Positions 56,101 to 64,000 of a stretch of DNA of 64,000 nt are shown here, piece by piece (the stretch's first letter is position 1; each line of letters begins with the position of its first letter). The notes under the pieces are model-generated. The model was given only the letters and a program-made list of their open reading frames with translations. It did no database searches and was not told where the DNA came from. The position numbers and the translations under genes are program-made. The stretch comes from Siphonodentalium dalli (taxonomy: Eukaryota > Mollusca > Scaphopoda > Gadilida > Siphonodentaliidae): positions 127,459,605 through 127,523,604 of the forward strand of contig CP136064.1 of assembly GCA_032622095.1 (NCBI GenBank), in the 5' to 3' direction.

Positions 56101-57693
56101 CCCATACGAGGATTCATTTTACGAAGAATTTTATGGCTATTATGTCAGAAAACCGGCGGTATACGTATATCGTGGTGAAATGGACAATATTAAAGTATAG
56201 CTATACTATCCGAACAAGGCCACGGGCGATCTCCTAGTTTATATTTTCGATTTTAAAAAGTCAGTCACTGTTAGATATACACAGTCCGTCGCTAGACCTT
56301 TTAGTATACGAGTAGATATACTCAATCGTTATCGATATGCATTATTGTATGACGATCAAAAGCATCATTTGAGCGCTGGTAGCTGACAGCGCCTGAAGTT
56401 AGCAAACTTCACTATTCTCTCAACATACCGTATTGGTCTCTATTAAAATATTTATATAATATCAGAATCGAAGTCCATATACTTAACGTGCTTGAACATA
56501 TATTTCGGTTTTATATAGTGAATGGTATGTTATCACTGAAAGCCCATGTATGATAATGATTTTCATATGTGTAATTCTTACACGGTGGGATATATTGCGG
56601 AAATAGATGTATTTTGATGTCAAATGTCGACATTTCTGCCATATTGGCGGCCATCTCGATTACATTAAGATATTAAAATAACTTCGGATTATCTAAATAG
56701 GAGTACATTGATTCATATATCTAACACCGAAATATCGTTCTCCTTTATTTGACATGTTATTTGATGTATAAACAAATATAACGTTCGGAGAATTTTCACG
56801 ATGCTTATTTTAGAAAATAATTGTCATATGAACTCACATTTTGAGTCATTGCGGTAAGACAACTAATAGGAAGGTGTCATAACATGGCGATTATTTATTT
56901 GGAACAAGCAAATTAGTCTACTACATTCAACTTCTACATGACAGAAACGTAATTGGGTGAAAGAGGCTCAAATTTGCGTATTATCGGCCGTATTTTGGCC
57001 GCCATTTTGGAAGCCATCTTGGATTAAGTTTCCAGTATCTGGATCCAGTTAGATGTAGATACCTTATGTAATGATCCCACTCATTTCCAACACCGATTAA
57101 TTCTAATTTTCTTTAGGGAAATAGTTAGAAAATAAAGAAGTATATTTTGGGGGAAATTCACACCACTTCCATTGAACTATCAAATTTGGAGAAGAAAATC
57201 AAGGTTATGATCCAAGAAATCAACTATTTTGATGCCTGAGTGATTCATTATCAAGACTGAAGAGCAATATGTTCTCTAATCGTCACCAGTTCGATACAAT
57301 CGGAAATGATGTAGGCGACTTCTATGGAAAGTCATCGATTTTCCCACTTCCGGTCGCCATTTTGACGGCCATCTTTGATCAAGAGAACAAATTATTTTAT
57401 AAAAATATAACATGGCGCCACACCATACACTTTACAAAAGGATTGTCATATCACTTTATATCACAATTATATTTTTATCATGAAATCCAACAATAGCGAA
57501 CTTAAGAAAATGAGCATGGCGGCCATCTTTGTGACACCATCAGACCACGGTGACTGACCACCCAGTCGCGACCCCAGGGGGTCTAACAATTTTTTTTCTG
57601 AAGTAGAGACCGTATACTGGCTCATGAGCATGGTCTCTATATTTGTTCATGATTTTCACACGGGAGCCCAAAATCGGACATAAGCGACTCTAC
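53178..57693. mobile_element. 4.5 kb TA-flanked element with 16 bp terminal inverted repeats
   Basis: The left end GTAGAGTCGCTTATGT and the right end ACATAAGCGACTCTAC are perfect inverted 16-mers, each next to TA (53176-53177, 57694-57695). The interior is AT-rich with no long ORF or recognised transposase. The short ORFs at 53737, 55348 and 57269 give no domain. It is probably a non-autonomous or dead DNA transposon. Confidence 0.6.
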
Positions 57694-57959
57694 TATAAAC
57701 AAGATGCATCAACAGTGTTAGTATTCAATGAATAGAAGGCAGAATAACCAATTTTATTACATGATCGTACCCTTTAATATTCCATTCAAGAAACCCATTC
57801 TATACATTATGATATTAAACGTTCATTTAATAACAGCAAATAGTGCCAGGTGACCTTTGACTTCCGGTTTGTCGTCTGTTTACATTCTACGTCTACGCTA
57901 CATCTCAAAATACTATGGCTTCCAATATTTTTCGAACAGAATATATAAAAACCAACTTG

Positions 57960-59625
57960 GTCCAAAAAATTTCTAGGTTGACCAGGGGGGGGGTCTGCAA
58001 AAAAAATCCGTATATAGGGCCGGGGTGCGTGGGTGGTCCAGAGGCGGAAAAAATGGTGCTTGTAAATTTTTTCCAAAATGGGTTTTTTTCAAACAATTTA
58101 CAAGTACTGACCATGTAATGTTGTTTGTAAGCATGTTACTACCATGCTTGTTGTTATAGGGCTATATAGGCAGCTAAAGTGACTCTTTAGCCTCAGATTT
58201 AGCAACATTCTGGATTTCACAGTATCCCGGACCACTTCACAGTGGACCACCATATTAACGTTCAGGAAACTTATGATCAACGGAAGAAATATTTAGTAAC
58301 AAAATTAATATATTACCCAGTTGTATTATCTGAATAAAAGTAATAAAACAAAAAAACTCTATCACAAATTGGATACTACATGGTGAATACTCAATGATGA
58401 CTACTAGTAGATATCATTAACCTGATTGTTGCATAACATGAAATTGAAAAGGGTATCTCATAAATTTCTAATGTCTGAAATACTGTCTTGTTCTGGCATG
58501 TAATCAAATTCATTCCTTCTGGTTATTTCTCATCTTGAATGATTGCAAGTAATGTTAATTTGCAACAATTACCCAAATAAAACTATATTGGTTATGATGA
58601 ATGACATTACTGTTAGAAGGTGACGCTATTCTCATTGAATTTCCGAACTTCATCTGAGAGCTTTACTGCTCAACAAGACGAAACTAAAATACTAATTGTA
58701 TACTGTTATCACTTACAAATAGATGAACTGAAATAATGTGATGCATTCAGATGCATTGAGAAATGACATTCAATTCTTCATTCTGGTCTATCACCATACC
58801 AAACCACATCAAAATTTGACAACCGACACTTAACTTATATTGCGAAAACTTTGTATGGACTGAATTTCATAAAGTCGAACAGGGCCCATAACTCTGGTAG
58901 ACATTGGTGGTCACAACCCGCGATATTATGCATATTCGTCCCCCATTTCTGGTCCGTCACCATGCCATAGGGCATCAAATATGACAACTGACTCTTGAGT
59001 TAAAATTCAAAATGTTTGTACGGACAGGCGGCTTGAGACGTCAACTATATACCCGCCGACTAATATCGGGCAGTATAATAACCATATATCTATGTGTATA
59101 CATAAACAAAAAACAATTCCCCTCCCACCCCATCCCATTGGATAAGACTAAAGAGTTCTTTGATCATGCACATATAATTATGGAACCCCTGACCTGTTTA
59201 CCACTATTTACACTGGCCAGTGTTCTCTGTCAGACACAACACACTCGATATATTAAGGCTATAATGGGGTCTAGGGCAATTTGTGACATATATTGTACCT
59301 ACACAATGCTTAATTAATATTGTTGTTAGATACTGAAAACACCAGGAAACACATGGAAATACAGTATATTTTTCGTTTTTCTGATCTGTGTTTACCAATT
59401 AGTAAGGCAGTTAATACAGTTATTGAAGAACGGCTAAAAAAACCTCTGAAATTTTGATAAAAACATGAGAAACGGGGGGTGGACCCCAAAATTTTGGAGG
59501 AAAAAAATATTTTTTTCGCAAAAAATGGGGTGGTGGGTCCCTCGAGGTCGGAAAAAAACTTTTTGGGCCCTATATGTGCAATTTTTTTCCAGACCCCCCC
59601 CCCCTGGGTTGACACTAAAATTTTA
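57960..59625. repeat. Inverted-repeat-bounded sequence with GGTTGACCAGGGGGG ends
   Basis: TTTCTAGGTTGACCAGGGGG and GGGTCTGCAAAAAAAAT near 57965-58010 are matched in reverse by ATTTTTTTCCAGACCCCCC and CCTGGGTTGACACTAAAATT near 59580-59625. In between, 58700-59010 holds GGCCCATAACTCTGG and GGTCCGTCACCATGCC, resembling eroded core repeats. No gene was seen. Confidence 0.45.
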
Positions 59626-59849
59626 GTTTATCGACCAGACTATTGGTCAAAATAAGGGTACATTTTATGCACACTACCCGGACCAGGAGACTTCACTATT
59701 TGGACACCAGTTAAACATTTTTGTGAGATCAGAGATTTCCAAAGTCCATTGTATCAACATAGTGGGAGATCTTGAGTACATGTAAAAAATAAATCTGGGG
59801 TGGAGCTGAATTATCAGGGTGGGGGCTGATTTATTTGTTATGGCCTAAT

Positions 59850-61516
59850 AATAGCGCCCGCTCTCCGAAGCGACCAGGGTATACGTATGCAAACATGAGA
59901 TATATACTAATCGACTTTTTCGGCCCAATCTAAAAATAAATTGAAATCACCTAAAATAGGATAATTTATTCATAACTGAAGGGTCAGCCAGGGTCAGCGG
60001 AGTCCAAAATTCTATTGTTGGCAACGGTCGCCATTTTGTATTGATTAATGCCACCTCGAAATGTGTAATTGGGCAAAATGCTCCAGGGCAAAAATAAAAA
60101 ACTTTGATCTTGCAACTGTTAGCTATACTTCATCATATGTAGGAACATCATGCTCATAAAGCCAAATATATTTTCAAAAAGTGAATGTAAATTGAACGAA
60201 AGCTCTGGTTAACAAAAAAAGTTAAATTGCATGAAAAAGTTTTGTTTACATATTTCATAAAATTATTAAAAATATTTACCCCGAAAGAGGAATCTAGCGA
60301 CCTTGCTGGCCGTTTACATATTATCTTCAATTTTCTAACAGTATTTCCGCCTAAAATATTTATGAAATATTCTCAAAGTTCAAGGCCGACAAACGGAAAA
60401 TTTAAGTTCCGATTGAAAGATCGCAGAGTCATTTTAAGATTGCTTCTTGGGAAACCAGTAAAGGCGTCATGACATCAAGACGTACATCATGACATCACTA
60501 CCTACACCGGCGCGGAAAACTCCAGACAGGACTGCGTCGATGGCCAGACAGCTGAGACTCGTATTACATGGCAGGCTAAATATCCACATTTACGTTATAT
60601 GTGATTATTTACATACATTATATATATCATTTTCTTGTGTCCCATTATAATTAGGGTGGATACACACATGCATGTAATTTTTGTATGTAAAATACATGTA
60701 TTTACATGGCCACACCAATAATTGACAACATTACTCACCTGCGCGCGAGCGGTTCATTGTTAACAGGCCAGACAAATTGTCTTCTATCAGTACATTTAAG
60801 GCCAGTCCAAAACATGTCTTCTCTCACGGATGCGGAAATTAGTCAAGTCTGTGTGATATCTGGCATTGTATTAATGCACGACCACCAGAAGCCATACGTC
60901 TGGCATATACAGGCTTGATGTAGAACATTTTCAACCATGATGCTTGTTTGGGGGGGGGGGGGTCTCGAAAGCTTCAAATTGCTAAGGGACTTAGTTGAAT
61001 GTATCGGTCGGAATAATCTGAGCAAGAAGGTACAATATATGATATGTTTTACTTAAATAGCTCAGAGTTAGCCACCCCCGCTTGGTAGCTTTCGGGGTCA
61101 TATATAGCCCCTGCATGCGTCGGGGAAATCCTGATCCACCACTGCTATAAATAAGAGAGGACTGGTAATTATTTAAATAGAAAGTCTACCATATGGGTTA
61201 TCCCACGAACAATTATTTTAAGTGGCCTGGCGACTCGGTCCAAGATAACGGCTTATCTACATTCCGACTTAATTGGAACTAGAACTCAGTGCGTTCAACA
61301 CGTAGGCAATGATTGGGTTGTCAGTGGACACATATTACATCGTCTGTTTGATCCATGTAAAACGCCAAATACACGATAAATACAGAGATTACATGCATGT
61401 GTGTATCCACCCTTAGGGTTTATCATCAAATCCTTCTATAAAGATAACAATTCATCCGATAATCCCATGAACTGTAACAAGAGGGCGCAAATTACGTTTA
61501 CGTACATGATCATATT
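59850..61516 (+). repeat. 1.67 kb tandem duplication, first copy
   Basis: It starts near GCGCCCGCTCTCCG and ends at TACGTACATGATCATATTAG. Almost every base reappears about 1676 bp later. It contains an 81-codon ORF (60227-60472) and a TTA-flanked transposon. The ORF differs between copies by about seven amino-acid changes against about four silent ones, giving no sign of selection for a protein. Confidence 0.9.
60654..61412. mobile_element. TTA-flanked Harbinger-like non-autonomous element, copy 1
   Basis: The ends GGGTGGATACACACATGCAT (continuing GTAAT) and ATTACATGCATGTGTGTATC (continuing CACCC) are 25 bp perfect inverted repeats. TTA flanks both sides (60651-60653, 61413-61415). A three-base TWA duplication is characteristic of PIF/Harbinger elements. 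It is 759 bp with no transposase; it contains a 13-base G run at 60950. Confidence 0.72.
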
Positions 61517-63147
61517 AGCACCCGCTTTCCCGCGGCTTCGCCGCGGAAGCGAAGCGATCTAGGGTATACGTATGCGAATATGAGATATACTAATCGACTT
61601 TTTCAGCCCACTCTAAAAATAGATTAAATTACCTAAAGTAGAATAATTTATTCATAATTCAAAGGTCAGCGGATTCCAAACATGATTGTTGGCGACAGCG
61701 ACGGCCGCCATTTTGTATTGATTAATGCCACCTCGAAATGTGTAATTGGGCAAAATGCTCCAGGGCAAAAATAAAAAACTTTGATCTAGCAACTGTTAGC
61801 TATACTTCATCATATGAAGGAACATCATGCTCCTAAAGCCAAATATATTTTCAAAAAGTGAATGTAAATTGAACAAAAGCTCTGGTTAACAAAAAAGTTA
61901 AATTGCATGAAAAAGATTTGTTTACATATTTCATAAAATTATTTAAACTATTTACCCCGAAAGAGGAATCTAGCGACCTTGCTGGCCGTTTACATATTAT
62001 CTTCAATTTTCTAACGGTATTTCCGCCTAACAGATTGATGAAATATTCTCAAAGTTCAAGGCCGACAAACGGAAACTTTAAGTTCCGATTGAAAGATCGC
62101 AGAGTCATTTTAAGATTACTTCTTGGAAAACCAGTAAAAGCGTCATGACATCAAGAAGTACACCATGACGTCACTACCTACACCGGCGCGCAAAATTCCA
62201 GACAGGACTGCGTCGATGGCCAGACAGCTGAGACTCGTATTACATGGCAGGCTAAATACCCACATTTACGTTATATGTGATTATTTACATACACTGTATA
62301 TATCATTTTCTTGTGTCCCATTATAAGGGTGGATAGTGGATACACACATGCATGTAATTTCTGTATGTTAAATACATGTATTTTACATGGCCACACCAAT
62401 AATTGACAACATTAATCACCTGCGCGCGAGCGGTTCATTGTTAACAGGCCAGACAAGTGAGTAGTACTAAGCGAAGTCAAATTGTCTTCTATCAGTACAT
62501 TTAAGACCAGTCCAAAACATGTCTTCTCTTACGGATGCGGACATTAGTCAAGTCTGTGTGATACATACGTCTGGCATATACAGGCTTGATGTAGAACATT
62601 TTCAACCATGATGCTTGTTTGGGTGGGGTCTCGAAAGCTTCAAATCACTAAGGGACTTAGTTGAATGTATCGGTCGGAATAATCTGCGCAAGAAGGTACA
62701 ATATGATATGTTTTACTTAAATAGCTCCGAGTTAGCCACCCCGCCTGGTAGCTTTCGGGGTCATATATAGCCCCTGCATGCGTCGGGGAAATCCTGATCC
62801 ACCACTGCTATAAATAAGAGAGGACTGGTAATTATTTAAATAGAAAGTCTACCACATGGGTTATCCCACGAACAATTATTTTAAGTGGCCTGGCCTGGCC
62901 TGGAACTAGAACTCAGTGCGTTCAACGCGTAGGCAATGATTGGGTTGTCAGTGGACACATATTACATCGTCTGTATGATCCATGGAAAACGCCAAATACA
63001 CGATAATTACAGAGATTACATGCATGTGTGTATCCACCCTTAGGGTTTATCATCAAATCCTTCTATAAAGATAACAATTCAGCCGATAATCCCATGAACA
63101 GTAACAAGCGGGCGCAAATTACGTTTACGTACATGATCATATTAGAG
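61517..63147 (+). repeat. 1.67 kb tandem duplication, second copy
   Basis: Same order of landmarks as the first copy: GTATACGTATGCGAATATGA, CTCCAGGGCAAAAATAAAAA, the 81-codon ORF (61903-62148), the TTA-flanked transposon, and the end at 63147. Differences include a short internal insertion after CAGACAAG near 62450, a deletion near 62560 and a deletion near 62898. Confidence 0.9.
62327..63039. mobile_element. Harbinger-like element, copy 2 (in second duplicate)
   Basis: Same ends as copy 1, but the left end carries a small internal repeat (GGGTGGATAGTGGATAC) and the left flank is TAA rather than TTA. Duplicated together with the surrounding block, not a separate insertion. Confidence 0.7.
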
Positions 63148-63369
63148 ATTGATCTAGTCCACCATGTCCTGAATTAACATTAATATAGATTTTTTCAATG
63201 ATTAATTGTATTTCTGTAGAATTTATTTAAGAGGCATACCCTAATAATGGAAATTACAGAACAGATTGAATAAACACTATAAATCAGTACAACTATTAGT
63301 TTGTCCTTCATCGAATATGGCAGCAAGATGCCTGACATGGAAGTTATTATTCATCATTGTTGTCACCTA

Positions 63370-63590
63370 CAGTAATGCCCAAAGTATATGATGAATAAAT
63401 CCTTTAACCACAGCAGAATTATGGGAAATTTTTCAGGATTTAGTTGGAAATATGGCTTGTTGCCATTCATCAGAAAGCTCTCACCGAGAGCTTTCTAATG
63501 AATGGCAGCAAGCCATATTTCATACTAAATCCTGAAAAATTTCCCATAATTCTGCTGTAGTTTAGGGGTCGATTATTTAGGATATTACTG
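63370..63590. mobile_element. TA-flanked foldback MITE (CAGTAATGCC), 221 bp
   Basis: It starts CAGTAATGCCC after TA and ends GATATTACTG before TA. The arms pair through AGAATTATGGGAAATTTTTC, GGATTTAGTTGGAAATATGG and GCTTGTTGCCATTCAT. Same family as 32538-32735. Confidence 0.78.
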
Positions 63591-63879
63591 TATATAAATA
63601 ACTCAACCAATAAGGATAGCAATTGAGCTATGTATATATTTTTGCTAGCTGACAATGAATCCCGTCCCCATATAGTCAATTGAGAAGATAAATTTTAAGT
63701 TTCAAGGTTGTGAATGTTAAATGTCAAAATCTCCTTCAAAACTCATTTGTTCTATCTCCAATTTTAGCAGCATCCGATAGGAGTTGTTGGAATAGCTCAT
63801 TAGTCGAATAGCTTGCAGATATCTTTTGAAAATATAGAAAAAACGAATGTTGAATTTGCCAGAGGTTTGTATTTGGCTT

Positions 63880-64000
63880 GTATTTTGGTTTGATGGTCTT
63901 CAATTATCTGGGCGTCAGATTTGTTGAAATTGGGTCAATAGGGCCTGAGCTAGTGACTGAACATCTTACCAACTATGGAAGCCCATTTGGGGTATCTATA
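63880..64000 (+). mobile_element. Family A core fragment at window end
   Basis: CAGATTTGTTGAAATTGGGT and CAATAGGGCC resemble the family A core unit. It runs off the window and its ends are unknown. Confidence 0.4.

Noticed and set aside
60227..62148. Two similar 81-codon ORFs as a possible small gene family
   Set aside because: They are explained by the tandem duplication; replacement changes outnumber silent ones and no domain is seen.

Overview
This is non-coding-rich eukaryotic genomic DNA, very probably from a bivalve mollusc. The evidence is AT-rich sequence, GT-AG introns of 2 to 13 kb, dense tandem-repeat mobile elements with (GTCC)n microsatellites of the kind known from oysters, mussels and scallops, and a (CAAT)n-tailed tRNA-derived SINE. 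I see no bacterial-style gene organisation, rRNA or CRISPR array.

The only confidently recognised gene is PINK1 (PTEN-induced kinase 1) on the + strand. Eight exons are in the window: 673-978, 13677-13827, 22555-22734, 25758-25918, 29895-30022, 32104-32284, 39300-39361 and 46734-46979. All have GT/AG borders and compatible phases, and together they encode 470 residues ending in a natural stop. The upstream exons (mitochondrial targeting signal, transmembrane segment, glycine-rich loop) lie before base 1. The catalytic Lys, alpha-C Glu, HRD, DFG and SPE motifs are intact, and the C-terminal PINK1 extension is in the last exon. The first exon in the window is a strongly acidic, Ser/Asp-rich segment at the position of PINK1 insert 1.

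Nearly everything else is mobile DNA inside PINK1 introns or downstream of the gene. (a) At least five families share one plan: 5' hairpin, (GTCC)n-type microsatellite, 155-175 bp tandem core repeats, 3' hairpin, end near CTTGT. Three insertions can be compared with a paralogous empty site in this window; none shows a target-site duplication and one is exactly between T and T, as expected for Helitron/Helentron-like elements. (b) Four elements have TTAA targets and ends such as CCCTTTGAACCC, piggyBac-like. (c) There are three copies of a foldback MITE with TA targets, a 4.5 kb TA-flanked element with 16 bp ends, and two copies of a TTA-flanked Harbinger-like element inside a 1.67 kb tandem duplication. 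(d) There is one SINE with a 14 bp target-site duplication and a second, interrupted candidate. (e) A 6.2 kb inverted repeat fills most of the last PINK1 intron; one arm has collected three nested insertions while the other keeps the empty sites.

Layout: 1-13.7 kb, acidic exon then Helitron-like elements, minisatellite and plain intron; 13.7-22.6 kb, minisatellite and a tandem-repeat element ending at the splice acceptor of the third exon; 22.6-32.3 kb, kinase-core exons separated by TTAA elements and a microsatellite-headed element; 32.3-46.7 kb, SINE, nested Helitron-like elements and large inverted repeats; 47-64 kb, no gene recognised, several transposon relics and the tandem duplication.
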